DNA from: Bacillus sp. OxB-1
Lineage (GTDB): Bacteria; Bacillota; Bacilli; Bacillales_A; Planococcaceae
NCBI RefSeq assembly: GCF_000829195.1
Contig: NZ_AP013294.1
Coordinates: 916,001 to 980,000 of the forward strand
DNA length: 64,000 nucleotides
Direction: 5' to 3'
Under the pieces are notes generated by a model. It did not search any database. It saw only the letters and a list, made by a program, of their open reading frames with translations, and was not told the origin of the DNA. The number at the start of each line of letters is the position of its first letter. Position 1 is the stretch's first letter. The position numbers were made by a program, and so were the translations under genes. Positions 25,057-34,437 of this stretch are shown here, in pieces.

Positions 25057-25095
25057 TTCATTCAAACAAATAAAAACCCCACCGAACCGAGGTTC

Positions 25096-25884
25096 TTATA
25101 CTGTGACCAACTCGGTCGGCTTTTCTGCATCCGTGTCGTACAGATGCACGAATTCGCCGGTTCGGATGCCGCATGTCTCCAGTGTCTGGGACACGCTCAT
25201 CCGGGCCAAGTCCTTCATATTATTATCTTTGCTCAAATGGGACAGATAAATTCTCGTCTCTTTTTCTTTCACGACTTCGCTCATGGCGACCGCCGCGTCT
25301 TCGTTGGAGACGTGGCCGACATCGCTGAGGATCCGCCGTTTCACCGACCACGGATAGCGGCCCATCTGCAACATGCTGACGTCATGGTTGCTTTCGAACA
25401 CAAAGGAATCGGCACCTTGGATGATCCCTTTCATGCGATCGCTGACATAACCGGTATCTGTAATGATCGCCAATTTCCGATCGTTTTCATGGAATACGTA
25501 GAACATTGGATCCGCCGCGTCATGGGAAACGGCAAAGGATTGGACGTCCAAGGAACCGAACGATTGGACTGTATCCATGTCGAACTGGAAACGCTGTTCG
25601 AGTGGAATCGTGCCGACGAGCCCGTCCATCGCCTTCCACGTCTTTTCATTCGCATAGATCGGCATGCCGTACTTCCGTGCCACGACGCCAATCCCTTTAA
25701 TATGATCGCTATGCTCGTGTGTGACGAAAATACCGTCGACTTGTTTCAAAGAACGGTCGATGCCAGCCAGGAGCCCTTCCAACTTTTTCGCACTGAAACC
25801 GGCGTCGACCAAAAATGCATGCTGCTCGTTCTCTATATAAATCGCATTGCCTGTACTACCACTGGCAAGTACACTAAAGCGCAT
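25096..25884 (-). CDS. walJ: Metallo-beta-lactamase fold hydrolase of the wal operon
   Basis: 262 residues. MBL fold with the metal motif THEHSDH (HxHxDH), [10 protein letters not shown] at the start and a late LSHLSKDNN with another His ligand. YycJ/WalJ is thought to be a 5'-3' exonuclease-type or nucleic-acid-acting enzyme linked to replication and cell-wall control. Follows yycI closely (11 bp), the last classical gene of the operon. Confidence 0.93.
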   Translation of the reverse strand: MRFSVLASGSTGNAIYIENEQHAFLVDAGFSAKKLEGLLAGIDRSLKQVDGIFVTHEHSDHIKGIGVVARKYGMPIYANEKTWKAMDGLVGTIPLEQRFQFDMDTVQSFGSLDVQSFAVSHDAADPMFYVFHENDRKLAIITDTGYVSDRMKGIIQGADSFVFESNHDVSMLQMGRYPWSVKRRILSDVGHVSNEDAAVAMSEVVKEKETRIYLSHLSKDNNMKDLARMSVSQTLETCGIRTGEFVHLYDTDAEKPTELVTV

Positions 25885-25895
25885 CGCTTAAAACC

Positions 25896-26702
25896 TCATT
25901 CCTTCTCTTCATCGGAAACGTCCAATTGGAACTCTAGGACTTTACCTTCGATTGCATTGATGAAGTGATTTTCAATCGTTCCATCCTTCAATTCTACACG
26001 AACATTCCAAGTCGGGGCAAATACTAGCGTTTCGGTCAGCAACGTGGAATAGCCGAGTGTGACCCGTTTCACTTTCGAATCGGGTTTTATATACCCTCGG
26101 TTGGACAGTGAGCCGATTGCTTCGATCGGGGAGAGAAGGTCCTTCTTCCGATTATAGCTGACAAATTCTTCGCACATCCGCTGCTCGTAGCTGACCACTT
26201 TGCCGTCCTTGCTCAAATAGACCGTCAGCATTGCATGGGTGCTGAAGTAAATCGGTTCGCCCAGCGCCTTTTGGAAGAAGAGGGCTGTTCTTTCCTCCTC
26301 GTCCACCTCCCACAGCTGATATTCCGTTCCATTGAGCACATACTTGCTGAGGAAGTCGGTGAAATTGTAATCGCCTTTCGCATTTCGAACCGTTTCAGGG
26401 CTGTCCAACACCGACTGGAGGACCGTTTCACCTACGATGACGGCAGACTGGCCTTCCAGTTTCCCGACTTCCTCCTTGTCAAAGGCGACCGCTTTGGCTG
26501 AAATATAAGAAGCGTCATTCTGAGTGGGGGGAAGGGGATCATGCGTGATATTATCCATCTTCAGCGCTTCCTCAATCGACGTTTTCCCCATCACCTGCAA
26601 GTTTTGTGACTCCATATGCCGATTGAGGTAAAGAGAGTACAAAAAGACATTTAAAATGGAAAAAATAACGATGAAGATCGTTTTGGTCTTACTCCAATCC
26701 AT
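25896..26702 (-). CDS. yycI: Two-component system regulatory protein YycI
   Basis: 268 residues from ATG 26702 (MDWSKTKTIFIVIFSILNVF), preceded by GGGGGTGAGG and overlapping the end of yycH. One N-terminal membrane helix (about 8-28) and a large extracytoplasmic domain. In Bacillus YycI and YycH bind each other and the sensor WalK in the membrane and restrain its activity. Confidence 0.92.
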   Translation of the reverse strand: MDWSKTKTIFIVIFSILNVFLYSLYLNRHMESQNLQVMGKTSIEEALKMDNITHDPLPPTQNDASYISAKAVAFDKEEVGKLEGQSAVIVGETVLQSVLDSPETVRNAKGDYNFTDFLSKYVLNGTEYQLWEVDEEERTALFFQKALGEPIYFSTHAMLTVYLSKDGKVVSYEQRMCEEFVSYNRKKDLLSPIEAIGSLSNRGYIKPDSKVKRVTLGYSTLLTETLVFAPTWNVRVELKDGTIENHFINAIEGKVLEFQLDVSDEEKE

Positions 26703-28053
26703 AATCCTCACCCCCGGTCATTTCATCAGAAAAACGAATCCACGTGCCATTTTTTAAATAAAACCAGGAAGGTTCCATCGTAAATAGCCTACGATCTGTG
26801 TCCCGCTCCATGTAATAGCCTGGTATAATCTCCTCAATTTGACTGAAATCTTCATCGCTCAACTGTTTCAGCGTCTCCACGACGTCCCGGCCAGATGGAA
26901 GGAAAATCGTCTCCGTCTCGGATGTCAATGTCAAATCGAGCGTATAATACGGTCGGAAATAACGGAAAATCCGGTTATCCCCCCAAATCTCCATTATTTC
27001 CGTGGAACCGGGAGTGTCGCTGTAAACGGGCAACCCATGGATATACAATTGGAATTTTACGAAGCGGGAATCTGGATTCATGAAAATGTAACGGTATTCC
27101 GATGTCCATCCGCTATGTTCATTGATGAAATCAATCGTCTTCTCCAACAGTTCGGAAGGGATTGCCCTCTCGGAACTTTGAGCAGCTGGGAGGACGAAAT
27201 CCAACATCTTCTTTTCCGTATCAACTGTCATCTGGGCGTGGTCATCCGCGAATTCCTCCATCACCGAATCGACCTGGCTGCGACGAACCGCATTCGGATC
27301 GGTGAAGAGTGCATCCCGGAATCGGTTCGGCAAAGAATCGCGAGACCGGTTCGGACTGATTTCCTCTTGGAAATACTTTGTCCGGACGGTTTCCACCGGC
27401 ATGGCCGGCACCGTGATGAAGTTGGCTGGATTCTCCGGATCGATGTCTGCGTATTCCTCAAACTCCGCTGCCCAAGCCACAATGCTTTGCTGGAATGTCC
27501 GATAGTCATCGACCTTCCCTTTTGCCTTATAAAGCAGACCGTCCTTGCTGTTGACAAAGAATAGGTTCAAGTCGACTCCTTCTGCTTTCGGTTTCCAATC
27601 GACAACGAGACGGTCGAAGGATGCTTCCGGCACTACTTCCTCTTCGATATTCAACACTTTGTCGTAGAGCGGAATGGGGACCAACCCTTGGAAATGCAAT
27701 GAAAAATGATGGTGTTTTCTCATCAATGTCGCCCATTTATCCATCTTGAAATTACCATCCGCCAAGATGAGGTCCGAAATTCGCCATTTCTTCATCTCTT
27801 CCATGACAGTATCGATTTCTTCGGCAGTGGAAGTCCCTTTTAATCCATCATCAAAATTAAAAACGATTTTGTATGGTTTGATCACTTCATCTATTTCCAT
27901 CCGGGCGGCAATCGAGATATCAACGGTCGGCAACTCCTCAATCGATTTCAGGCGCGGAGTGTACGTCCAAATGGAGAAGGTGAAGGTGACACTCAAAACG
28001 ACAAGCAATAGCAGAATCACGGACTTGACCGGTTCGATATACTTCAATCCCAT
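26689..28053 (-). CDS. yycH: Two-component system regulatory protein YycH
   Basis: 454 residues. One N-terminal membrane helix (about 10-31, SVILLLLVVLSVTFTFSIW) followed by a long extracytoplasmic domain; length matches the family. Works with YycI to control WalK. Starts inside the last codons of walK (10-bp overlap), so expression is coupled. Confidence 0.93.
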   Translation of the reverse strand: MGLKYIEPVKSVILLLLVVLSVTFTFSIWTYTPRLKSIEELPTVDISIAARMEIDEVIKPYKIVFNFDDGLKGTSTAEEIDTVMEEMKKWRISDLILADGNFKMDKWATLMRKHHHFSLHFQGLVPIPLYDKVLNIEEEVVPEASFDRLVVDWKPKAEGVDLNLFFVNSKDGLLYKAKGKVDDYRTFQQSIVAWAAEFEEYADIDPENPANFITVPAMPVETVRTKYFQEEISPNRSRDSLPNRFRDALFTDPNAVRRSQVDSVMEEFADDHAQMTVDTEKKMLDFVLPAAQSSERAIPSELLEKTIDFINEHSGWTSEYRYIFMNPDSRFVKFQLYIHGLPVYSDTPGSTEIMEIWGDNRIFRYFRPYYTLDLTLTSETETIFLPSGRDVVETLKQLSDEDFSQIEEIIPGYYMERDTDRRLFTMEPSWFYLKNGTWIRFSDEMTGGEDYGLE

Positions 28054-29867
28054 TCACCTTCCTCTTGTTGCTCAAATGGCAGTGTGAAGAAGATCGTCGT
28101 CCCTTGTCCTTCTTCACTGTCCGCCCAAATCTCGCCGCCATGGGCAGCGATCATTTCCTTAGCAATGGCCAAGCCAAGGCCCGTGCCGCCCATCGCCCGC
28201 GATCTGGCGCGATCCGCACGGTAGAACCTTTCGAAAATACGATTGACATTCTCTTTCGGGATGCCCATCCCATCGTCTGAAATCATCACTTTGATAAAGT
28301 CACCTTGCAAACTCAAACCAAACCGGATATCTCCGCCGTCCGGTGAATATTTCAACGCGTTTGAGATGATATTGTCCAAGACTTGCGTCATCTTATCCGG
28401 ATCGATTTCGACAAACAGCTCAGTGGAAGGCAAAAATCTGCGGAAATGCACATTTTGCGATTTGGAGAATTCGAAGCGGTCGATGATGGAATTGAAAAAC
28501 TGGTTGAAATCCACCCACTCTTGGTTCAGGTCATAGTCCTGGCTGTCCATCCGAGAAAGCTTCAGCAAGTCGTTCACCAATCGGATCATCCGCTCCGTCT
28601 CCGTCTGCGTTACGTGGAGGAAAGAGGGGGCGATCTCCTCATTCCGCCAAGCCCCGTCCGCCAATGCTTCCAAATAACTGCGCATCGTCGTCAGCGGCGT
28701 ACGCAATTCATGGGAGACGTTCGAGACGAATTCCCGGCGTTCCATATCGATTTTTTCTTGTTCCGTATTATCATGGAGCACGACAATCAGCCCGTTCACA
28801 AACCCGGTCTCCCGCTGTGTGACGGAGAATGTTGCCCGCAAAATATACGGTCTTTCATCCGTACTGAAATCCAGTGCGATGGAATCCTTGATTTGAATCA
28901 AATCTTCGAACGTGTACTCCTGTTCCAGCCCAAGGATGCTCGCAATCGGGCGATTGAGCACGAGGTCGCGTGTCAGGCGGAACATGGATAGAGCAGAATC
29001 ATTAATCAGGCTGACGCGTCCTTTCCGGTCGGTCGCAATGACGCCATCCGTCATGTTCTCAAGGACGGACGCCAGTTTCCGACGCTCGCTTTCCGTCGTG
29101 GACTGGGATTCTTGCAACTGGTTCGTCAAATGGTTGAACGCGATCGCCAGCTGACCGATTTCATCATTCCCATACACCCGCACCTTGCGTGAGAAATTCC
29201 CTTTTGCCATCGCCTGTGCCTGACGCCTCATATCGGAAATCGGCCGCGTGATCGTCTGGGCGATGAAAATGCCGATGATAATCGTAATGGTCAGTGAAAA
29301 CGCGGTTCCGCCCGCAAGGATCTGAGTGACTTCATCAATCTGCTGATAGACGTTCTCGATATTCGAAACTACATATAATGTGCCGATCACTTCGCCATTA
29401 AACAGGATCGGCTGGGCCCGGACCATGATCCGCTCCCTCATGTTTTCATCGTAGTAGATATTCTCATAGGGTGATTCGGATGCAATCGATCTTTTGATAG
29501 TGTCATCCAACGATCGTTGCCCGACCATCACTTGATTATCCAAGACCGATGTCGCCAGGATGCGGTATCTGGAGTTGACGACCCGGATTTCATTGATATC
29601 ATCCGAATTAAACCCCGAAAGGACGGTCCGCAAACTCTGTTCGAGTGTCGGATCGTCCGTTGAACGCTCTTTTATCAATTCTTCACGCACGCTGAATTCC
29701 ACCAGGTTCATCTTATCGGTGATGGAATTCGTGAAGTTGTCCTTCAATGTCTGTTCAAGTTTCTGGACAAAGTAAAGGCCGATTATTTGCATGGCAACCA
29801 TGATCAGCAATACGTAAATCAATACAAGCTTGACGTGAATCGAACGGAAGAAACCGACCTTCTGCAT
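28044..29867 (-). CDS. walK: Essential sensor histidine kinase WalK
   Basis: 607 residues. Two membrane helices (about 11-33 and 184-205) around an extracellular sensor domain, HAMP (about 206-255), PAS (about 262-370), HisKA with phosphoacceptor His386 in VSNVSHELRTPL, and the ATPase with N-box NIISNALKYS and GTGLGLAIAKEM. Controls cell-wall hydrolases together with WalR in low-GC Gram-positives. Three bases after walR. Confidence 0.96.
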   Translation of the reverse strand: MQKVGFFRSIHVKLVLIYVLLIMVAMQIIGLYFVQKLEQTLKDNFTNSITDKMNLVEFSVREELIKERSTDDPTLEQSLRTVLSGFNSDDINEIRVVNSRYRILATSVLDNQVMVGQRSLDDTIKRSIASESPYENIYYDENMRERIMVRAQPILFNGEVIGTLYVVSNIENVYQQIDEVTQILAGGTAFSLTITIIIGIFIAQTITRPISDMRRQAQAMAKGNFSRKVRVYGNDEIGQLAIAFNHLTNQLQESQSTTESERRKLASVLENMTDGVIATDRKGRVSLINDSALSMFRLTRDLVLNRPIASILGLEQEYTFEDLIQIKDSIALDFSTDERPYILRATFSVTQRETGFVNGLIVVLHDNTEQEKIDMERREFVSNVSHELRTPLTTMRSYLEALADGAWRNEEIAPSFLHVTQTETERMIRLVNDLLKLSRMDSQDYDLNQEWVDFNQFFNSIIDRFEFSKSQNVHFRRFLPSTELFVEIDPDKMTQVLDNIISNALKYSPDGGDIRFGLSLQGDFIKVMISDDGMGIPKENVNRIFERFYRADRARSRAMGGTGLGLAIAKEMIAAHGGEIWADSEEGQGTTIFFTLPFEQQEEGEWD

Positions 29868-29870
29868 AGC

Positions 29871-30581
29871 TTACTCCTGTTCCGGATCACGCAGGTAGTA
29901 GCCTACCCCACGCCGCGTCACAATCCATGCCGGATGGCTCGGAGTATCCTCGATCTTCTCCCGTAAACGGCGGATGGTGACGTCCACGGTACGGACATCG
30001 CCAAAATAATCATAGCCCCAGACCGTTTGCAGCAAATGTTCACGTGTCATCACTTGACCGATATGCTTGGCCAGATAATGAAGCAGTTCGAATTCCCGGT
30101 GGGTCAATTCAATCGTCTCATCCCGTTTCAGCACGAGGTAAGCATCCGGCTGAATGACCAGATTCCCGACCGTAATTTCATTCGTCGATTCCCCTTGCTC
30201 TTCCTGCACCACTTTCATATGACGCCGCAGATTCGCCTTCACCCGCGCAATCAGTTCCCGTGTGCCGAACGGCTTCGTCACGTAATCGTCCGCACCGAGT
30301 TCCAGCCCTAGCACTTTATCGATTTCGGAATCCTTGGCAGTCAACATGATAATCGGGAAATCGTATTTTTTACGCACTTCCCGACAGACTTCCATTCCGT
30401 CGCGTTTTGGAAGCATGATATCCAAGAGCATCAGGTCAGGCTTTACTTCCTCGACCTGTTCCAACGCTTGCTCTCCATCATATGCGCAATATACATTGAA
30501 GCCCTCTTTTTTCAGATTGAATTCGAGTATATCGGCAATCGGCTTCTCATCGTCTACGACTAATATCGTTTTGTCCTGCAT
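29871..30581 (-). CDS. walR: Essential response regulator WalR
   Basis: 236 residues, as in Bacillus (235). OmpR-type: receiver with DDE acidic pocket, phosphoacceptor Asp54 ([13 protein letters not shown]) and Lys in [10 protein letters not shown], then winged-helix DNA-binding domain ending [17 protein letters not shown] 30581 was chosen because AAGGGAAG lies six bases upstream and matches homologue starts; a GTG two codons earlier is possible. First gene of the wal operon. Confidence 0.96.
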   Translation of the reverse strand: MQDKTILVVDDEKPIADILEFNLKKEGFNVYCAYDGEQALEQVEEVKPDLMLLDIMLPKRDGMEVCREVRKKYDFPIIMLTAKDSEIDKVLGLELGADDYVTKPFGTRELIARVKANLRRHMKVVQEEQGESTNEITVGNLVIQPDAYLVLKRDETIELTHREFELLHYLAKHIGQVMTREHLLQTVWGYDYFGDVRTVDVTIRRLREKIEDTPSHPAWIVTRRGVGYYLRDPEQE

Positions 30582-30701
30582 ATTCACTTCCCTTTCTCGC
30601 CATTTTGCGTCTATTTTCTATGAGATTAGATGTTATGGTCATCCTTTAACTCTATCACTGTTTGTGCTGTTTCGCACGTGCTATCAAGACTTTTCGATGC
30701 T

Positions 30702-30715
30702 ATTTCCCGGGCAAT
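30702..30715. promoter_or_regulatory. Candidate Noc-binding site upstream of walR
   Basis: ATTTCCCGGGCAAT matches the Bacillus Noc consensus ATTTCCCGGGAAAT at 13 of 14 positions. It lies in the 245-bp gap between walR and the M23 gene, where I see no gene. Confidence 0.5.
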
Positions 30716-30792
30716 AATTCCCGTTTTTTGTCGAATGATGCGCAAACGGGTTGGAGGGCATAGGCTAAGACACATCTCTAGGAGATAAAAAA

Positions 30793-30822
30793 TGGGGACC
30801 GTCCTTTTCAGACAGCCCCCGC
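30793..30822 (-). terminator. Terminator of the M23 endopeptidase gene
   Basis: On the minus strand GGGGGCTGTC-TGAAAAG-GACGGTCCCC is followed by ATTTTTT. Confidence 0.75.
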
Positions 30823-30825
30823 ATT

Positions 30826-32268
30826 CTATTTCAAAACACTCATCGGATTGATGTTTTCTCCGTTTTTCAATACTTCGAAATGGAGATGGACACCGGTGGA
30901 TCGGCCCGTGGAACCCATGACACCGATTTTCGCGCCTTGTGCCACGGTTTGTCCGACACTGACATCAATGGAAGATAAATGTGCATATAACGTTTCATAG
31001 CCATTTTCATGGCTGACGATGATACGGTTACCGTATGCGCCGCTTGGACCCGCGGCAGTGACAACACCATTATCGGCAGCTTTGATCGTCCGGTTGGAAG
31101 GGCGGGCGATATCGATTCCGAGGTGCATCCGACCCCAGCGTGATCCCATATGGCTTGAGATATAGCCACCGACTGCCGGCCATGCAAACGAGCCTGTCCC
31201 TCGCGATGCGATCACTTTCGTGCCGACGACCAGCACTTTATCCGTCGGTTCTGCAGTGACTGTTTCTTCTTGAATGGAGCGCCCAACCACTTCACCGTTT
31301 TGCTTGCGAATCAATTCGGTGACGACTTTCTCTCCGTCAACGCCTTTTTGCGTTACTTTCTTTTCCCCTTTTAATAGGGTTTTGTCCTGCTCTTTTATTG
31401 TTTTGAAGGGGATCGGCTCTTTCCGTTTTGATTCGAAATGAGCTTCCACTTCAACGAACGGCTCAAACTTCGTGACATTCAACTCATCACCCAGCTGCAG
31501 AACGGTATCCGCCTTGTAGTCCGGATTCAACTCCAATAGCTGTTTGGTCGTCATGTCATGGGCTGCCGCTATTTTTCCTAGAACATCGCCTGGTTGAACG
31601 ACATATTTCTTATTTTCCAACGTCCCTTTGTTCAATAGCTGAACGGCCTTTTTCACATTCAACACATCTTCCGGTGCGGCTTGTCCTTCGTCCGCCTGGA
31701 TGTCGCTGCTCATCATAATATCCGCAACGCGTGTTTCATTCTCTTTCAAAGGGGGTAAAGGTTCATTGGACGCTTGGCGCTTCTCGAATGCGTTAAGTTC
31801 CTTTTCCGTGACGGTTTGCAATTTCAGTTCACGGACTACATTTCGGTAAGCATCCATGTCTTTTACATAGAGAGCTGTTTCTCCGTCCACAAGAACGCCA
31901 ACCGCTTCCGCCTCCACAGACATTTTTTTCTGTAACGAATCCAAGACCGTCTCGTCGGCGGTACTAGTTTCGAATACTTTTTCCGGGATGACCGATAGAT
32001 CCGCTACTTTCAACTGCAAGTCTTCATATTGTGCAGCAGCTTCTTCTAGTTTCTGTTCTTTCAATTGTTCAATCTTCTCTTTATCTGAAATCTTGCCTAT
32101 GTATTCATCATTGGTATAGACATGATAGACTGTTGCCAGGTTGTCTTTCTCGGGTTCGTTGGCAAACCCTACGTTCAATCCGATTCCCGCTAACAATACT
32201 GCGGTAAGTATGAATTTCGGAAATGCCTTTGCTATCCTATTTCCTTTTCGGACTTCCTTGGAAAACAT
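30826..32268 (-). CDS. Secreted M23 peptidoglycan endopeptidase with LysM and G5 domains
   Basis: 480 residues from ATG 32268 (GGAGGATCC upstream). N-terminal membrane or signal helix (about 17-36), a long helical region, LysM (VVQPGDVLGKIAAAHDMTTK), G5-type domain (EKKVTQKGVDGEKVVTELIR), then the zinc endopeptidase M23 with HLGIDIA (His, Asp), YAHLSSI and HLHFEVL. It cuts peptide cross-bridges in the wall. Position next to walRK fits WalR control of wall hydrolases. Signal cleavage near VGFANEP is possible. Separate transcript. Confidence 0.92.
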   Translation of the reverse strand: MFSKEVRKGNRIAKAFPKFILTAVLLAGIGLNVGFANEPEKDNLATVYHVYTNDEYIGKISDKEKIEQLKEQKLEEAAAQYEDLQLKVADLSVIPEKVFETSTADETVLDSLQKKMSVEAEAVGVLVDGETALYVKDMDAYRNVVRELKLQTVTEKELNAFEKRQASNEPLPPLKENETRVADIMMSSDIQADEGQAAPEDVLNVKKAVQLLNKGTLENKKYVVQPGDVLGKIAAAHDMTTKQLLELNPDYKADTVLQLGDELNVTKFEPFVEVEAHFESKRKEPIPFKTIKEQDKTLLKGEKKVTQKGVDGEKVVTELIRKQNGEVVGRSIQEETVTAEPTDKVLVVGTKVIASRGTGSFAWPAVGGYISSHMGSRWGRMHLGIDIARPSNRTIKAADNGVVTAAGPSGAYGNRIIVSHENGYETLYAHLSSIDVSVGQTVAQGAKIGVMGSTGRSTGVHLHFEVLKNGENINPMSVLK

Positions 32269-32304
32269 GGATCCTCCGTACTCCTTCCGTTGTTCAACCG
32301 ATCT

Positions 32305-32336
32305 GTAACACCCCGGCACCTGACCGGGTACTCCCT
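32305..32336 (-). promoter_or_regulatory. Hairpin in the 5' leader of the M23 gene
   Basis: On the minus strand ACCCGG-TCAGGTG-CCGGGGT lies about 40-60 bases upstream of the start codon. No T-run follows, so a structured leader is more likely than a terminator. A c-di-AMP riboswitch is known before such genes, but the conserved blocks are not present. The remaining gap to 32568 is AT-rich promoter DNA without other features I can name. Confidence 0.35.
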
Positions 32337-32571
32337 ATACAACTCATTCTGTTGTAAATACAATTACATCGGTATATCATTTTTCACACTTCTCCAATCT
32401 ATCATAGTTAGCAAGACACTTGGGCAAAACAACCATATTGTAATGCAATTGTATCATTGCATCCAATATTTTATAATTAATGGAATATAAATGTATATTA
32501 TTAACGAGGAAACACCTATATATTTAATCTTTTTCTCTAGTTTTTCCGATTTTCCACACAAATATAGGACA

Positions 32572-32618
32572 AAAAACACGAACATCCCCATCTCACATCG
32601 GGACATTCGTGTTTTTCT
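32572..32618 (-). terminator. Terminator of the gdpP-rplI-dnaB operon
   Basis: AAACACGAATGTCCC and GGGATGTTCGTGTTT pair on the minus strand, followed by TTTT, right after dnaB. Confidence 0.85.
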
Positions 32619-32621
32619 ATT

Positions 32622-33974
32622 CTAATAAGCTGCTGGTGCATGCTGGCTCCAGTCGATATTGACAAACTTGTTATATTCCTTCGCAAAGGCGAGTGTTACA
32701 GTACCAGTCGGACCGTTCCGCTGCTTGGCTATGATGATTTCAATCATATTCTGATTCTCTGTTTCTTTATCATAATAGTCTTCACGATACAGGAACGAAA
32801 CGATATCGGCATCTTGCTCGATACTTCCCGACTCCCGTAAATCCGACATCATCGGACGCTTGTCTTGACGTTGTTCCACGCCACGGGACAGCTGGGACAA
32901 CGCAATGACGGGCACTTTCAACTCACGGGCAAGAGCCTTCAAGGAACGGGAAATCTCGGAGACTTCCTGTTGGCGGTTTTCTCCGGAACGGCCGCTTCCT
33001 TGAATCAACTGCAAATAGTCGATCATGATCATGCCAAGGCCATGTTCCTGCTGAAGACGTCGGCATTTGGATCGGATTTCATTGATCCGGATACCGGGGG
33101 AGTCATCGATGAAAATCCCCGCATTGGATAAGCTCCCCATAGCCATTGTCAACTTCCGCCAGTCTTCCGCCTCCAAGTTTCCGGTCCGCAGCACTTGCGC
33201 GTCGATATTGCCTTCCGCACAAAGCATCCGCATGACGAGCTGCTCGGCGCCCATCTCCAAACTGAAGATGGCCACATTCTCGTCCGTCTTCGTAGCGACA
33301 TTTTGTGCCACGTTCAATGCGAACGCCGTCTTCCCGACGGAGGGGCGGGCGGCAACGATGATCAGGTCATTGCGCTGGAAACCGGCGGTGATTTTGTCCA
33401 GATCCCGGAATCCGGTCGGAATCCCGGTCACTTCCCCTTTACGTGTATGGAGCAGCTCGATGTTGTCGTATGTTTCGACCAACACGTCTTTGATATGACG
33501 GAAATCACCCGCATTTTTGCGGTTGGAGACTTCCATCATCTTCTTTTCCGCTTCGGATAAAAGCGCCTCGACTTCATCCTCTCTTGTGTAGCCATCCTCG
33601 ACAATGGAAGTGGCGACCCGGATCAGACGGCGCAGCAAAGCTTTCTCTTCTACAATTTTTGCATAATGGACAATGTTGGCAGCGGTTGGAACGGCATTGG
33701 CCAGCTCCGTCAAATAAGAGATGCCGCCGACATCCTCCAGTTCTTTTTTGGCCGATAATTCTTCGGTTACCGTAACGACGTCAATGGCTTGGCCTTTATC
33801 ACTCAAGCCGATCATCGTATCGAAAATTTTCCGATGCGCAATCCGGTAGAAATCTTCGGGCATGAGGATTTCCGCCGCTGTGATGAGCGCTTGCGGTTCA
33901 AGGAAAATTGCTCCGATGACCGACTGTTCCGCTTCGTTATTATGTGGTGGGACGCGATCGATCATCTGGTCCAT
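32622..33974 (-). CDS. dnaB: Replicative DNA helicase
   Basis: 450 residues (called dnaC in B. subtilis). N-terminal helical domain, linker, RecA-type C-terminal domain with Walker A ARPSVGKTAFALN, Walker B MIMIDYLQLI and the arginine-finger region AKQRNGPTGTVTLAF. Hexameric helicase that unwinds DNA at the fork. Last gene of the operon, 15 bp after rplI. Confidence 0.97.
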   Translation of the reverse strand: MDQMIDRVPPHNNEAEQSVIGAIFLEPQALITAAEILMPEDFYRIAHRKIFDTMIGLSDKGQAIDVVTVTEELSAKKELEDVGGISYLTELANAVPTAANIVHYAKIVEEKALLRRLIRVATSIVEDGYTREDEVEALLSEAEKKMMEVSNRKNAGDFRHIKDVLVETYDNIELLHTRKGEVTGIPTGFRDLDKITAGFQRNDLIIVAARPSVGKTAFALNVAQNVATKTDENVAIFSLEMGAEQLVMRMLCAEGNIDAQVLRTGNLEAEDWRKLTMAMGSLSNAGIFIDDSPGIRINEIRSKCRRLQQEHGLGMIMIDYLQLIQGSGRSGENRQQEVSEISRSLKALARELKVPVIALSQLSRGVEQRQDKRPMMSDLRESGSIEQDADIVSFLYREDYYDKETENQNMIEIIIAKQRNGPTGTVTLAFAKEYNKFVNIDWSQHAPAAY

Positions 33975-33989
33975 CGTACTATCTCCTTA

Positions 33990-34436
33990 TCATTCTTCGG
34001 TTACATGGACTTTCAAAGTTGCCGTCACTTCCGGATGCAGTTTCACCGGGACATTCGTATAACCAAGCGCACGGATGGCATCCGGCAATTCCATTTTCCG
34101 GCGGTCCACTTTGATGCCTTCGCTTTTATTGAGAGCTTCCGCAATCTGCTTCGTTGTAATCGATCCGAAGAGGCGTCCGCCTTCTCCCGATTTCGCCTTC
34201 ATCTCAACAGTGATATTGTCCAGCTTCTCTTTTAAGGCTTGAGCTTCTTTCAACTCCTCAGCAGCGTCTTGGGCGGCACGCTTTTTCTGCCCTTCCAGCT
34301 TGCTTAAGTTCCCTGGAGTTGCTTCTACAGCCACATTATTTTTAAACAGGAAGTTTTGCGCGTAGCCAGGAGACACTTCTTTGATTTCGCCTTTCTTCGC
34401 TGTCCCTTTTACATCCTTCAAGAAAATCACTTTCAT
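33990..34436 (-). CDS. rplI: 50S ribosomal protein L9
   Basis: 148 residues, normal. N-terminal [20 protein letters not shown] with GYAQNFLFK, long central helix, C-terminal domain starting [16 protein letters not shown]. Binds 23S rRNA at the base of the L1 stalk. Coupled to gdpP (1-bp gap). Confidence 0.98.
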   Translation of the reverse strand: MKVIFLKDVKGTAKKGEIKEVSPGYAQNFLFKNNVAVEATPGNLSKLEGQKKRAAQDAAEELKEAQALKEKLDNITVEMKAKSGEGGRLFGSITTKQIAEALNKSEGIKVDRRKMELPDAIRALGYTNVPVKLHPEVTATLKVHVTEE

Positions 34437-34437
34437 C

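Noticed and set aside
24743..25968. Reading frames of 114-370 codons over the 21-bp repeats and the antisense of walJ
   Set aside because: The 21-bp period keeps frames open by arithmetic (7 codons per unit) on both strands; no ribosome site, low-complexity product, and the rest is antisense to walJ.
32305..32336. c-di-AMP (ydaO-type) riboswitch before the M23 gene
   Set aside because: Only one short hairpin is visible; the conserved purine-rich blocks of that riboswitch are missing.
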